NCBI GenBank assembly: GCA_031280615.1
Contig: JAITGO010000001.1
Location: forward strand, 108,427-172,426
Length of the DNA stretch: 64,000 nt
From: Desulfobulbus sp.
GTDB taxonomy: Bacteria > Desulfobacterota > Desulfobulbia > Desulfobulbales > Desulfobulbaceae
Reading direction: 5' to 3'
Position numbers and translations under genes: made by a program
Notes under the pieces: model-generated
Databases searched by the model: none
Told to the model about the DNA's origin: nothing
The model's input: the letters and a program-made list of their open reading frames with translations, nothing else
Shown here: piece after piece, positions 28,178 to 37,577 of the stretch
Layout: the number at the start of each line of letters is the position of its first letter
How positions within the stretch are numbered: position 1 is the first letter of the stretch

Positions 28178-28825
28178 CTACATCGTTTCCTTGAGCAGCG
28201 CCCGCCAGCGGTGGATATTTTCCTCGTTCAACTCCCGCTCCTGCTGCCGGTCGAGCACCCGCCTGGCCGGCTGCATGCCGGCATCGTCGCCGACGGTGCC
28301 GAACACCATGTTGGCGCCGGTATGGAGCCAGGCCCCGTGAAAGGGGAAAATGCGGAAGGCGCTCAAAAGCCCGACTGCATCCTGTTGCGGCAGCGACTGG
28401 TCGAGGATGAAGAAGTGACCGCCCCCGATGACATCCAGGGCGACAAAGCCTGCGGGCGGGTGGAGTTCCCTGATCCAGAAAAGGGAAAACCGGGCCTGGA
28501 CCATACCGGCCAGCAGGGCGTGTTCGTCGCTGTCCGGCTGGGCGCGCTTGCGGTTGAACATCTGTTGGACCAGGGAGATCCCGCGCGGCTGGTGCATGTA
28601 GATCAGGTAATCCTGGAAAATTTCCGCCTCCAGTTCGTGGGCGAGCGCTACGCCGGTCCTGCCGTTTTGGCGGCTGAGCATGCCCAGGCGACGGGCGCAG
28701 GACTTGATGTCCTCCTTGCCGGCCAGCCGGGCGATGCGCGCATGTAGGCTGGACATCAATGGCCACAGGCGCTTGTAGTCGACGGCCAGTTGATCGAGAT
28801 GGGCGGGGACAACGGAATCATCCAC
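28178..28825 (-). CDS. Unrecognised soluble protein
   Basis: 215 residues, starting at a GTG with GGAGG seven bases upstream (28825). It has a helical N-terminal part (AVDYKRLWPLMSSLHARIARL, then REELAL-like stretches). A predicted alpha/beta middle follows (GISLVQQMFNRKRAQPD, ARFSLFWIRELHPPAGFVAL) with VIGGGHFFILDQ and WLHTGANMVFG. There is no signal peptide, membrane helix or catalytic motif I can name. It converges with the aminotransferase gene. A small inverted repeat at 28123-28141 between them could end both transcripts. Codon use is normal for this genome. Confidence 0.65.
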   Translation of the reverse strand: MDDSVVPAHLDQLAVDYKRLWPLMSSLHARIARLAGKEDIKSCARRLGMLSRQNGRTGVALAHELEAEIFQDYLIYMHQPRGISLVQQMFNRKRAQPDSDEHALLAGMVQARFSLFWIRELHPPAGFVALDVIGGGHFFILDQSLPQQDAVGLLSAFRIFPFHGAWLHTGANMVFGTVGDDAGMQPARRVLDRQQERELNEENIHRWRALLKETM

Positions 28826-29057
28826 GGGACAGCCTCCGGGATCGGGTCACGGTGCGGGAAAGGTGCGGACCGCTGCCACGGTCCGCGTTGGCCGCCAACC
28901 ATACCATATCTTCGAGTTTTGTACAGGCCATGCCGCCGTTGCGCGTAGCCGACGGCATGGCCGGCCGCAGGAATGCGGTGGACAAGCGGGGGGAAGCGCG
29001 CTACAGTTTCCGACAAAGTGGGAGTCATTCTTTTTTTTCAACCAATTCCATCGGCCC

Positions 29058-29726
29058 ATGGCGCACGCATCTTCACTTTCCCGATATAGCAAGGGCGAGG
29101 AAATCGCCAACAGCCTCACCCATGGCCTGGGGGCCCTACTGGCTGCCGCCGGTCTCGTGGTGCTGATCTGTTTCGCGGCCGCGCACGGCGATGCCTGGCA
29201 TGTGGTCAGCTGCTCGATCTTCGGCGCCGCCCTGTTTTTGCTCTACCTGGCCTCGACCTTGTATCACGCGGTTTTCCATCCCGGCGCCAAGGCCATCCTA
29301 CGCATCCTCGATCACGCGGCCATCCTGGTGCTGATCGCCGGCACCTACACCCCTTTCACCCTGGTCAGCCTGCGGGGGCCATGGGGGTGGAGTATGTTCG
29401 GCCTGATCTGGGGCTTGGCGGTGGCGGGCATCCTGATCGAAACCACCCGGCTCAGGCGGTTTCGGGGCTGGCTGATCGCGCTCTACGTGATCATGGGCTG
29501 GGCGGTGGTGGCCGCCACCCGGCCGATGGTGGCCAATGTGGCCAGCGGCGGCCTCTGGCTGCTGCTCGCCGGCGGCCTCGCCTACACCGGCGGCATTGCC
29601 TTCTATCTGTGGCGCCGCCTGCCGTACCACCATGCCATCTGGCATCTTTTTGTCCTGGCCGGCAGTGTCCTGCACTATTTCGCCGTGCTCTTCTATGTCA
29701 TCCCGCCGGCAGGCGGCCCAGGATGA
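29058..29726 (+). CDS. Hemolysin III family membrane protein
   Basis: 222 residues with seven hydrophobic spans, typical of the HlyIII/TrhA/PAQR-like family. Conserved motifs are EEIANSLTHGLGALLAAAG near 14-33, STLYHAVFHPGAK with the conserved Ser and His, and the late HAIWHLFVLAGSVLHYFAV with metal-binding His residues. Family members are linked to membrane energetics and lipid homeostasis; hemolytic action is not implied. The start is the ATG at 29058. It is followed by an HDOD gene 58 bases on. Confidence 0.88.
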   Translation: MAHASSLSRYSKGEEIANSLTHGLGALLAAAGLVVLICFAAAHGDAWHVVSCSIFGAALFLLYLASTLYHAVFHPGAKAILRILDHAAILVLIAGTYTPFTLVSLRGPWGWSMFGLIWGLAVAGILIETTRLRRFRGWLIALYVIMGWAVVAATRPMVANVASGGLWLLLAGGLAYTGGIAFYLWRRLPYHHAIWHLFVLAGSVLHYFAVLFYVIPPAGGPG

Positions 29727-29784
29727 CGAGGCCGGCCGGGGCGGGTCGAGCTGAGGCCCGGCAGCTCAAGACAAGGAAGCACCC

Positions 29785-30624
29785 ATGACCGATAACAGCG
29801 CCTTCCTGCAAGCACTCAAGAAACACATTGAGGCGAAACAGCTCTCCCTGCCGATCTTCGACCCCGTTTCCATGCGCCTTCAGCAGGAATTGCTGAAAAA
29901 GGACCCCAGCCTGGCAGCCATCGAAAAACTGATCTGTGCCGACCAGTCGCTCTCCAGCCAACTGCTCAAGATCGCCAACTCATCGGTCTACCGGGGGTTA
30001 GTCGACAGCACCACCGTCCGTTCCGCCCTGATCCGGCTGGGCATTTCGGAAGTTTTCCGGATCGTGCTGACCAATGTCAGCCGGAAATCGTTCAGCGACC
30101 ACGACCGCCAGATCGACGGCATCATGAAAAGATTGTGGCAGCATTCGATGGGCTGCGCCTTTGCCGCCGGCATGCTCTCCAGTAGCCTGGATTTCGGCGT
30201 TTTTCAGCAGGAGGCCTTTTTCGCCGGCCTGCTGCACGACATCGGCAAGCTGCTCATCCTGAAGGTGGTTTCCGATAAAAAACGGACCAGCAAGGCCCTG
30301 AACGTCGGCGCGCCCCTGCTGCTCGAGGCCATGGATCTGCTCCATGCCGAACAGGGGTACCGGCTGCTGTGCCAGATCCAGATGCCGGAGACCTTTGCCC
30401 TAGTCGCCCGCGACCACCATCTCGAGGAATTCGCTTCCGACAACTACATCCTCATCTTGGTACGCATCGCCAACCATATCTGCCATCAGATGGGCATCGG
30501 CCTGCGGTACGATCCGGACCTTGACCTGCTGGCGCTGCCGGAGGCGGTCCACCTGGGCCTTTCCCGCACCGAAGTGGACAATGTGCAGGATTTCCTGGCC
30601 ACCACCTCCGGCCTCTTCGCCTGA
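29785..30624 (+). CDS. HDOD domain protein
   Basis: 279 residues of one HDOD domain. It has LPIFDPVSMRLQQELLKKD, ICADQSLSSQLLKIANSS, RSALIRLGISEVFRIV, and FFAGLLHDIGKLLIL, where the HD pair is kept. It ends with helices around VARDHHLEEFASDN. It has the same length as the HDOD protein at 23267-24106 but is clearly diverged. No receiver or cyclase domain is attached. AAGGAAGC precedes the ATG. Confidence 0.85.
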   Translation: MTDNSAFLQALKKHIEAKQLSLPIFDPVSMRLQQELLKKDPSLAAIEKLICADQSLSSQLLKIANSSVYRGLVDSTTVRSALIRLGISEVFRIVLTNVSRKSFSDHDRQIDGIMKRLWQHSMGCAFAAGMLSSSLDFGVFQQEAFFAGLLHDIGKLLILKVVSDKKRTSKALNVGAPLLLEAMDLLHAEQGYRLLCQIQMPETFALVARDHHLEEFASDNYILILVRIANHICHQMGIGLRYDPDLDLLALPEAVHLGLSRTEVDNVQDFLATTSGLFA

Positions 30625-30637
30625 TTCGGGCCGCGGC

Positions 30638-31564
30638 CTACTCCACACCGTCGGCGGGCGCTGCTTGCGCCGCCTCCCCGTGAAACGAATTCTCATCCTC
30701 AATCGGTTCGAGATGGGTGGTGATGTTCGCCTCGCCCAAGACCTGGCCCAGCTCCTGCTCGAAATCCTCGGCCAGGTGGTGGGCATCGTGAACCGTCCAG
30801 TCGCCGGGCACGAGCATGTGCACGGAAATGAAACGCTGGGCCGCCGCCTGCCGGGTGCGCAGGGCGTGAAACGCCACTCCCTTGGCCCTGAACGCCGCCA
30901 TCGCCCGCTCGATCATTTTTTGCTCTTCCTCCGGCAGGCCCACATCCATCAGGCCGTCCACTGACCGCCGGATCAGGGCGATCCCCGTCCACACGATATT
31001 GGCACTGACCAGCAGGGCCACGATCGGGTCCAGCACCGACCATCCGGTCGCCATCACCAAACCGATCCCGAGCACGACCCCGGCCGAGGTCACCACGTCG
31101 GTGAGCAGATGCCGGCCATCGGCCTCGAGGGTGATCGAGTTGTGCCGCCGGCCCGCGCTGAGCAGGATGCGGGCCACCACCAAATTGATCGCCGATGCCA
31201 CCACCGAAACCGCCAGACCGAGGCCGATCTGCTCCAGGGGGCGGGGATGGAGGAGGCGCTCGATGGCGGTGACGGCGATTCCCCCCGCTGCCAGGATGAT
31301 GAGCGCCCCTTCGGTGCCGCTGGAAAAGTATTCCGCCTTGCCGTGGCCGGATGGGTGTTTGTCATCGGCGGCCTGCGCCGCCCACGACAGCATCCCCAAG
31401 GCCATCACGGCACCGAAAAGATTGACCACGGATTCGACCGCATCGGAAAGCAGCCCCACCGAGCCGGTCATCAGATAGGCCGCCAGTTTCAGGAGAATGG
31501 TGGCGCTGGCCGCCGCAATGGAGATCCAGGCATACCGGGTCAGGGACGGCCGCTGGGCTGTCAT
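30638..31564 (-). CDS. Cation diffusion facilitator transporter
   Basis: 308 residues, a proton-driven exporter of divalent metals such as Zn, Fe or Mn. Six membrane spans are followed by a cytoplasmic domain of about 90 residues. Metal-site residues are seen in helix 2 (LLSDAVESVVNLFGAV) and helix 5 (EADGRHLLTDVVTS), the DxxxD/HxxxD arrangement. A modified pattern with Glu in place of one Asp (SDAVES) leaves the preferred metal open. DKHPSGHGKAEYFSS is the conserved loop after helix 2. The ATG at 31564 has AAGGAGG eight bases upstream. It converges on the HDOD gene. Confidence 0.9.
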   Translation of the reverse strand: MTAQRPSLTRYAWISIAAASATILLKLAAYLMTGSVGLLSDAVESVVNLFGAVMALGMLSWAAQAADDKHPSGHGKAEYFSSGTEGALIILAAGGIAVTAIERLLHPRPLEQIGLGLAVSVVASAINLVVARILLSAGRRHNSITLEADGRHLLTDVVTSAGVVLGIGLVMATGWSVLDPIVALLVSANIVWTGIALIRRSVDGLMDVGLPEEEQKMIERAMAAFRAKGVAFHALRTRQAAAQRFISVHMLVPGDWTVHDAHHLAEDFEQELGQVLGEANITTHLEPIEDENSFHGEAAQAAPADGVE

Positions 31565-31858
31565 CTCTCGCCTCCTTGAAAAGTGTGAAATTGCACCAGG
31601 TTGCGGCATCGAGTCGGGGCGTCCGCCCAGCCCGGCTGCCATGGTAGTGACCGCTTCGAGCCTACCACAGCCACAGGGCTTCGTCAAAAGGAGGCCGACG
31701 ATTCGGGAAGATATCCCGTGGGACAGGAGAGCGCCCGGTCAGGGGATGGGGGCATGGAAGGCGGGCATGGCGCCCTTCGAGGGCAAAGCCAACAAAGACG
31801 TGCGCCATTGCCGGAAAGGAAGCGAACGGTCGAGTGGAAAGGAAAGGGAAAAAGGAAG

Positions 31859-31888
31859 GGGCGGCCCGCGTGGTTGCCGGGGCCGCCC
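31859..31888 (-). terminator. Terminator after pta-ackA
   Basis: A 9-bp stem (31859-31867 with 31880-31888) lies just past the ackA stop in its direction of transcription and is followed by a pyrimidine-rich tract including five T. The rest of the 330-base gap 31565-31894 shows no gene. Confidence 0.65.
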
Positions 31889-31894
31889 TGCCGC

Positions 31895-33103
31895 TCAATT
31901 GTGGAGCACCTGGGCCATCTCCCGGGCAATGGCCAACTCCTCGTTGGTGGGAATGACAAAGATCCGAACCGTGCTGTCCGGGGCGCTGATGCAGCGTGCC
32001 TCCTTCGAGCGCTGCCAGTTGCGTTCCGGGTCGAGCCGTATCCCGAATGCCTCCAGCCCCTTGAGCGATTCGGCGCGGACAATGGGATCGTTCTCGCCGA
32101 TGCCGGCGGTGAACACGATGCCGTCCACCCGGCCGAGCACCGCCATGTAGGCGCCGATGTACTTGCGGGTGCGGTAGGTCTGGACCTCCACCGCCAGCTT
32201 GGCCCGGACATCGCCTTCGGCCGCGGCCTTGTGGATGTCGCGCATGTCGTTCATGCCGCACAATCCCTTGAGCCCGGATTCCTTGTTGAGCAGGGTGTCA
32301 ATGGCTTCCAGCTCCATCCCCTTATTTTGCTTCAGGAAAAGATGCAGGGCCGGATCGAGGTCGCCGGAGCGGGTGCCCATCACCAATCCTTCCAGCGGAG
32401 TCATGCCCAACGAGGTGTCGACGCTGCGCCCGTTTTCGATCGCGGTCATGGAGCAGCCGTTGCCGAGGTGGACGGTGATCAGGTTGCACTCGGCCAGTTG
32501 TTTGCCGAGCAGGCGGGCGCATTCCCCGGCCACGAACCGGTGCGAGGTGCCGTGGAAGCCGTAGCGGCGCACCCGGTCGGTTTCGTAGAGTTCGTAGGGG
32601 ATGGCGTAGAGGTAGGCCCTGGGCGGCATGGTCTGGTGGAAGGCGGTGTCGAAGACCGCCACCTGCGGTACGTGGGGGAAGATCTCCATGGCCACCCGGA
32701 TGCCGTCCAGATTGGCCGGATTGTGCAGGGGGGCCAGGGGGATGTTGCGCTCCAGGGCCTCGATTACCGAATCGGTGATCCGCATCGATCCGCTGAAGTC
32801 CTCGCCGCCGTGTACCACCCGGTGGCCGATGGCGCCGATTTCCGCGACATTGCAGATCACGCCGTCGGTCTTGTCGGTCAGGGTGGCGATCACCAGCTGC
32901 ATGCCGCTGCGATGGTCCGGGATGGGTTGTTCGATCACCGTGTCCAGTTCGTCGCTGGTGCCCGGAAAGGCGGTGTTCTTCAGCCGGCCGCCGGCCTCGC
33001 CGATCCGCTCGACCAAGCCGGCGGCTAGCACGGTTTCGGAGGCGCTTTCGATCACTTGATATTTAATCGATGAACTGCCGGAATTGACGATGAAAAATTT
33101 CAT
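31895..33103 (-). CDS. ackA: Acetate kinase
   Basis: 402 residues. It makes ATP from acetyl phosphate, the last step of the lactate-to-acetate route. It starts FFIVNSGSSSIKY, the phosphate-binding signature. It also has VFDTAFHQTMPPRAYLYA, the second family signature YGFHGTSHRFVA, HLGNGCSMTAIENG, and the C-terminal VFTAGIGENDPIVR. The complete length equals that of the E. coli enzyme. It lies 24 bases downstream of pta in one operon. Confidence 0.96.
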   Translation of the reverse strand: MKFFIVNSGSSSIKYQVIESASETVLAAGLVERIGEAGGRLKNTAFPGTSDELDTVIEQPIPDHRSGMQLVIATLTDKTDGVICNVAEIGAIGHRVVHGGEDFSGSMRITDSVIEALERNIPLAPLHNPANLDGIRVAMEIFPHVPQVAVFDTAFHQTMPPRAYLYAIPYELYETDRVRRYGFHGTSHRFVAGECARLLGKQLAECNLITVHLGNGCSMTAIENGRSVDTSLGMTPLEGLVMGTRSGDLDPALHLFLKQNKGMELEAIDTLLNKESGLKGLCGMNDMRDIHKAAAEGDVRAKLAVEVQTYRTRKYIGAYMAVLGRVDGIVFTAGIGENDPIVRAESLKGLEAFGIRLDPERNWQRSKEARCISAPDSTVRIFVIPTNEELAIAREMAQVLHN

Positions 33104-33127
33104 GATGCCGTTCCTTGCGCAAGTCGT

Positions 33128-35245
33128 TTAGCGGTGTTTGGCCACCTGGGCCTGGATGGCGGTCAGGGCCACGGTATCGACGATGTCCTGGACCGTGCAG
33201 CCCCGCGACAGGTCGTTAACCGGTTTGTTCAGGCCCTGGAGGACCGGGCCCATGGCCACGGCATTGGCCGCGCGCTGCACCGCCTTATAGGTGTTGTTGC
33301 CGGTGTTGAGGTCGGGGAAGATGAACACCGTAGCCCGGCCGGCCACCTGGGAATCCGGCGATTTGAGCGCCGCGACCTCGGGGTCGAAGGCTGCGTCGTA
33401 CTGGAGGGGACCTTCTAGGAGATAGTCGAGGCCGCGCTCGATGATCAACTGCTTGGCAATGGCGGTGGCCTCGACCACTTTGTCCACATCCTCGCCCGAA
33501 CCGGAGGAACCGGTGGAATAGCTGAGCAGGGCCACCCGCGGCTCGATGCCGTAGATCCTGGCGGTTTCCGCGGAGCTGATCGCGATTTCCGCCAACTGGC
33601 GGGCATCGGGGTTGGGCACCACCGCGCAGTCGCCGAAGGCCAGGATCTTGGACTGCAGGCACATGATGAAGATCGAGGAGACCACCGAAACCCCGGGCTT
33701 GGTCTTGATGAACTCGAAGGCCGGCCGGATGGTCTGGGCGGTGGTGGTGACCGAGCCGCTGACCATGCCGTCGGCCAGCCCTTTGTGCACCATCATGGTG
33801 CCGAAATAGGTGGGATCGGACATCCGGTCGCGGGCCACGTCCATGACGATGCCGCGATGCTTGCGGATGTCGAAATAGGTCTGCACGAAATCGTCGTAGT
33901 ATTCCGAGGTGGTCGGGTCGATGATCGCCGCACCTTCGATGTTGAGATTGAGTTTGGAAGCCTTGGCCCGGATTTCGTCGGCCTTGCCCAAGAGGGCGAT
34001 CTCGGCGATGCCCCGGCGCAGGATGATGTCGGTGGCATTGAGGATGCGTTCGCCCGTTCCCTCGGGCAGGACGATGCGCTGTTTGTCGCGCGAGGCCTTT
34101 TCAACCAGCGAGTATTCGAACATGCGCGGGGTGATTCGGGTGGACCGCTGGGCCACGATCCGCTTGGTGAGCTCGGGCACGTTGACATACTTGGCGAACC
34201 AGCCCAGGGCGGTGGCGATTCGCTTGTCGTCGGTGGGTTCGATCCGGCCGTAGAGTTCGTTGACGCTCTGTACCGTGTCGTAGGTGTGCGATTCGACGAA
34301 CAGCACCGGCACCGGAATGCCGGTCCATCCCTGGATCAGTCGCTGGACGCTGGGGCTGAGCTCGATGCCGCCGGTGATGAGGATGCCCGAAATGTTGGGA
34401 TAGGCCGAGGAGATCCGGCTGGCGAGGCTGGCGATGATGATGTCGGACCGGTCGCCGGGGGTGATGATCAGGCTGCCTTCCTTGAGGTATTCGAGGAAGT
34501 TGCTGATCTGCATCGCCGCCACCAGGTAATTGTTCACCAGGTTGAGCATGCTCGGTTTGCCGTAGAGCACCTCGGCGCCGAGCCAGCGCTTGACGTCATC
34601 GATGGTCGGGTTGCCCAGGGCGCGATTCTCCGGAATCACATAAAGGGGATACGGCCGGCCGAATTGCTCGCGGCACTTGGCGTTGCTGGCGGTATCGCGG
34701 AGGAAGGTCTCCGGGGCGCGGTTGATGATGCAGGCGGCGATATCCACCCCCTTTTCCTCCAGGGTATCGATGGTAATCGCGGTCAGGGTGCAGATTTCCT
34801 CGGTGGATTTGTCGCGGCCCGAGGCGATGAGCAGCACCGGCGCGCCGAGGTTGGCGGCGATGTTGGCGTTGAGGTCCAGTTCGAAGCCCGGATCCTTGCC
34901 CTGGAAATCGGTGCCCTCGCAGAGGACGAAGTCGTATTTGGCCTCGAGTTGTTTGTATTTCTTGAGGATGTTCTCGTAGAGAATCTCCTCCTGGCCCGAG
35001 GTGATCAGCTGCCGCGCCTGGCTCAGGGTGTAGGCGTGGGTGTCGGTGTATTCGATATCGAGCTTGAAGTACTTGAGCACCAGGTTGAGATCGTGGTCGA
35101 CCCGGCCGAACACATGGTCGTTGATGATCGGGCGGAAGAAGGCGATCCGGCTGATTTCCTTCAGGATCACTTGCATGACGCCGAGAATGATGGCCGATTT
35201 GCCGCTACGTTCCTCGGCCGCGGTTACATAGAGATTGTTCGCCAT
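33128..35245 (-). CDS. pta: Phosphate acetyltransferase, long DRTGG-containing type
   Basis: 705 residues. It converts acetyl-CoA and phosphate to acetyl phosphate and CoA. The N-terminal third is a BioD-like P-loop-type domain (LYVTAAEERSGKSAIILG). It is followed by the DRTGG domain (GDRSDIIIASLASR, ILITGGIELS), and the C-terminal 330 residues (from about RITPRMFEYSLVEKA) are the catalytic PTA domain. That domain has VLPEGTGERILNA, DGMVSGSVTTTAQTIRPAFEF and SYSTGSSGSG. The ATG at 35245 (MANNLYVTAAEE) is preferred over upstream frame extensions. Long Pta of this kind is common in Desulfovibrio and enterics. Confidence 0.95.
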   Translation of the reverse strand: MANNLYVTAAEERSGKSAIILGVMQVILKEISRIAFFRPIINDHVFGRVDHDLNLVLKYFKLDIEYTDTHAYTLSQARQLITSGQEEILYENILKKYKQLEAKYDFVLCEGTDFQGKDPGFELDLNANIAANLGAPVLLIASGRDKSTEEICTLTAITIDTLEEKGVDIAACIINRAPETFLRDTASNAKCREQFGRPYPLYVIPENRALGNPTIDDVKRWLGAEVLYGKPSMLNLVNNYLVAAMQISNFLEYLKEGSLIITPGDRSDIIIASLASRISSAYPNISGILITGGIELSPSVQRLIQGWTGIPVPVLFVESHTYDTVQSVNELYGRIEPTDDKRIATALGWFAKYVNVPELTKRIVAQRSTRITPRMFEYSLVEKASRDKQRIVLPEGTGERILNATDIILRRGIAEIALLGKADEIRAKASKLNLNIEGAAIIDPTTSEYYDDFVQTYFDIRKHRGIVMDVARDRMSDPTYFGTMMVHKGLADGMVSGSVTTTAQTIRPAFEFIKTKPGVSVVSSIFIMCLQSKILAFGDCAVVPNPDARQLAEIAISSAETARIYGIEPRVALLSYSTGSSGSGEDVDKVVEATAIAKQLIIERGLDYLLEGPLQYDAAFDPEVAALKSPDSQVAGRATVFIFPDLNTGNNTYKAVQRAANAVAMGPVLQGLNKPVNDLSRGCTVQDIVDTVALTAIQAQVAKHR

Positions 35246-35298
35246 GGCAAGTGCACCTCGCTTTGCCGCCGGATGGGGCGGGGTCGGTGGTGAATCGG

Positions 35299-35337
35299 AA
35301 AAAAGAATCGGTCCCGGTGGCGCTGCTCCGGGACCGA
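35299..35337 (-). terminator. Terminator after the lutC-lutAB operon
   Basis: A 10-bp stem (35308-35317 with 35328-35337) is followed on the minus strand by T-rich sequence including six T. It separates the LUD operon from pta-ackA. Confidence 0.8.
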
Positions 35338-35355
35338 CTCGCATTATGTGCTTTA

Positions 35356-35384
35356 ACTGTAAGACGATTTCTGCGTTCTCTCAA
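35356..35384 (-). promoter_or_regulatory. Possible sigma-70 promoter for pta-ackA
   Basis: On the minus strand TTGAGA (35379-35384) and TACAGT (35356-35361) are 17 bases apart. The site is upstream of the terminator at 35299-35337, so a transcript from here would have to read through that hairpin. Confidence 0.3.
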
Positions 35385-35420
35385 ATTAAAATACGGCATT
35401 GCCGCCGTTTGAGAGTCAAC

Positions 35421-37577
35421 TCACGGTTTTTTCGATAAAGGAGGTAGCTGTTCGGCCAGGATTTCCACCGTGTGCCGCACCCGGACCGGGGCGCCGTCCT
35501 GATCCATGCCGCCCCGGATCTGCATGACGCAGCCCGGACAGTCCATGGCCGCCACTGGGGCGCCGCTTTCCTTGATGTTCCTGAGTTTTCGTTGCAAAAT
35601 CGGTGCTGAAATCTCCGGCAGCTTGAGTGAGTAGGAGCCGCCCATGCCACAGCAGGTGTCGCATTCGAACATCTCGGTGAGTTCGTACCCTGCCTGCCGC
35701 AGCAGCTGCCGGGGTGGCTGGTCCGCCTTCAAGGTCCGCTTGAGGTGGCAGGAATCGTGATAGGTGATGGCGCCGAGCGCCTGACCTTGCGTGAAGCTCA
35801 GGCGGCCCTGGTCCACCAGTTTTTTTGCCAGGGTGGAGAAATCGACGGTCTTGGCGGCCAATTCGCGGGCCTGCGGCAGCCACTGGGATTCGCCCAGGCT
35901 TTCGAAGGTGGCGATGAATTCATGGTCCAGAGCCACGGTGCAGGTCGGGCAGGCCGAGATCACGTAGTCGGCCCGTTCGGCCAACAGGGCCCGGATGTTG
36001 TCGGCCGCGTTGCGGGCCGCCACCTCGTAGGCGCCGTTGTACCGGGCCGGGGCTCCGCAGCAGGTCTGGTCGTCCGGAAACAGCACCTCGATGCCGGCAT
36101 GGTTGAGGATCTTGACCAGGGCTTCGCCCATTTCGGGATAGGCGAAGTCGATCAGGCAGCCGGCGTAGAAGACCGCCTTCTCCTTGAGTCCTTGCGGCTG
36201 TTCGATGGTGGGGAACAGGTCCCGGAAGGGTTTGGCGGCAATGGCCGGCAGACTGCGGCCGTCGGTGAGGTCGGCCAGGAACATCGGCAGGTGGCGGATG
36301 AACTTGGTGCCCTTGGCAAAGGGTTTGGCGGCCACCGAGGCGGCCCGGAGCAGGCCGTGGAACATCCGGCGGTTGTTGACCACCGAAAAGATCGACTTCT
36401 GCGCCAGTCCCATGCCCTGTTCCTTGACCAGCCGCCGCCGGATTTCCATGATCAGGCCGGGGATGTCGATCCGGCCCGGACAGACGTCCTTGCAGGCCCC
36501 GCATTGAATGCACAGTCCCTGGATCTCTTCCGAGCTTTTCAACTCGTCGTACCAGGCAGTGAGAATGGTGCCGATGCCGCCGGTGTAGACCTTGCCGAAG
36601 ACATGCCCGCCCACCAGGCGGAAGATCGGGCAGACATTGAGGCAGGAGGCGCAGCGGATGCATTGCATGGCCTGCTTGAACATCGGATCGGCGGCCATGG
36701 CGCTGCGGCGGTTGTCCATGAGGACGATGTGCAGCTCCTTGGGTGAGCCGTCGCTGTTGGGCGTCGGCCCGGTGATGATCGAGACGTAGCTGGTGAGCAA
36801 TTGGGCGGTGGCGCTGCGGGGCAGGGCCTTGAGAATCGGAGCGATGTCGCTGAATTGGGCCACCAGCTTCTCGATCCCGATCACGGCGACGTGGACCTTG
36901 GGCAGCGAGGTGACCAGGCGGGCATTGCCCTCGTTGGTCACCAGCGCGATCGAGCCGGTTTCGGCCACGGCGATGTTGGCGCCCGAAATGCCCATCTCGG
37001 CCCGGAGAAACTTGGGCCGCATCTCGCTTCGCGCCACCTTGACCAGGCGGGGAATGTCCGAGGCGAGCCGCTCGTCGACCTCCTTGGAGAAGAGCTCGGC
37101 CACCTCTTCCTTGGTCATGTGGATGGCGGGCATGACCATGTGCGACGGGGTTTGTCCGGCCAACTGGATGATCCATTCGCCAAGATCGGTCTCGTTGACC
37201 TCGATCCCGGCCTCTTTCAAAAAGGCATTGAGGTGGATTTCCTCCGTGGCCATGGACTTGGATTTGACGATGGAGGTGACCCCGTTGTCGCGGGCCACCT
37301 TGAGAATGTATTGCCGCACCTCGGCCGGATCGCCGGTGTAGAACACCTTGGTGCCTCTGGCCTCGGCGTTTTTGCGGAACAGTTCGACCAACTCGGGCAG
37401 GCGGGAGGCGGCCGAACCCTTCAGCTCGGCGATCTTGCCCCGCAGTTCCTCGAAATCGATCCCCTCGTAGGCCTTGGCCCGGTTGACCTTGTAGGCCTCG
37501 GAAAACTTGCCCAAGGCCCCGGTAAGATTGGCGTTGTGCAGGGCGCGGTCGATGGATGCCTTGAATTCTTGCTGCAT
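35421..37577 (-). CDS. LutB-LutA fusion, lactate-oxidation iron-sulfur protein
   Basis: 718 residues. The first 300 form a LUD domain as in LutB/LldF (HLNAFLKEAGIEVNETDLGEW, ETGSIALVTNEGNARL). Then come two 4Fe-4S motifs, CIRCASCLNVCP (about 309-320) and CIQCGACKDVCPG (about 359-371). The C-terminal half has two CCG domains as in LutA/LldE (QTCCGAPARYNG, TCCGMGGSYSLK). In Bacillus, LutA and LutB are separate; the fused form is known from Desulfovibrio lactate regions. With LutC it should oxidise L-lactate to pyruvate in the cytoplasm. The start overlaps the lutC stop by one base. Confidence 0.9.
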   Translation of the reverse strand: MQQEFKASIDRALHNANLTGALGKFSEAYKVNRAKAYEGIDFEELRGKIAELKGSAASRLPELVELFRKNAEARGTKVFYTGDPAEVRQYILKVARDNGVTSIVKSKSMATEEIHLNAFLKEAGIEVNETDLGEWIIQLAGQTPSHMVMPAIHMTKEEVAELFSKEVDERLASDIPRLVKVARSEMRPKFLRAEMGISGANIAVAETGSIALVTNEGNARLVTSLPKVHVAVIGIEKLVAQFSDIAPILKALPRSATAQLLTSYVSIITGPTPNSDGSPKELHIVLMDNRRSAMAADPMFKQAMQCIRCASCLNVCPIFRLVGGHVFGKVYTGGIGTILTAWYDELKSSEEIQGLCIQCGACKDVCPGRIDIPGLIMEIRRRLVKEQGMGLAQKSIFSVVNNRRMFHGLLRAASVAAKPFAKGTKFIRHLPMFLADLTDGRSLPAIAAKPFRDLFPTIEQPQGLKEKAVFYAGCLIDFAYPEMGEALVKILNHAGIEVLFPDDQTCCGAPARYNGAYEVAARNAADNIRALLAERADYVISACPTCTVALDHEFIATFESLGESQWLPQARELAAKTVDFSTLAKKLVDQGRLSFTQGQALGAITYHDSCHLKRTLKADQPPRQLLRQAGYELTEMFECDTCCGMGGSYSLKLPEISAPILQRKLRNIKESGAPVAAMDCPGCVMQIRGGMDQDGAPVRVRHTVEILAEQLPPLSKKP

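Noticed and set aside
28143..28766. A 207-codon minus-strand frame overlapping the unknown gene at 28178-28825
   Set aside because: The competing frame has a GTG with a strong ribosome site and protein-like composition; this one is His/Pro/Arg-rich.
33785..35293. A 502-codon plus-strand frame opposite pta
   Set aside because: It is a repetitive Gly/Asp/Val-type mirror translation of a clear pta gene.
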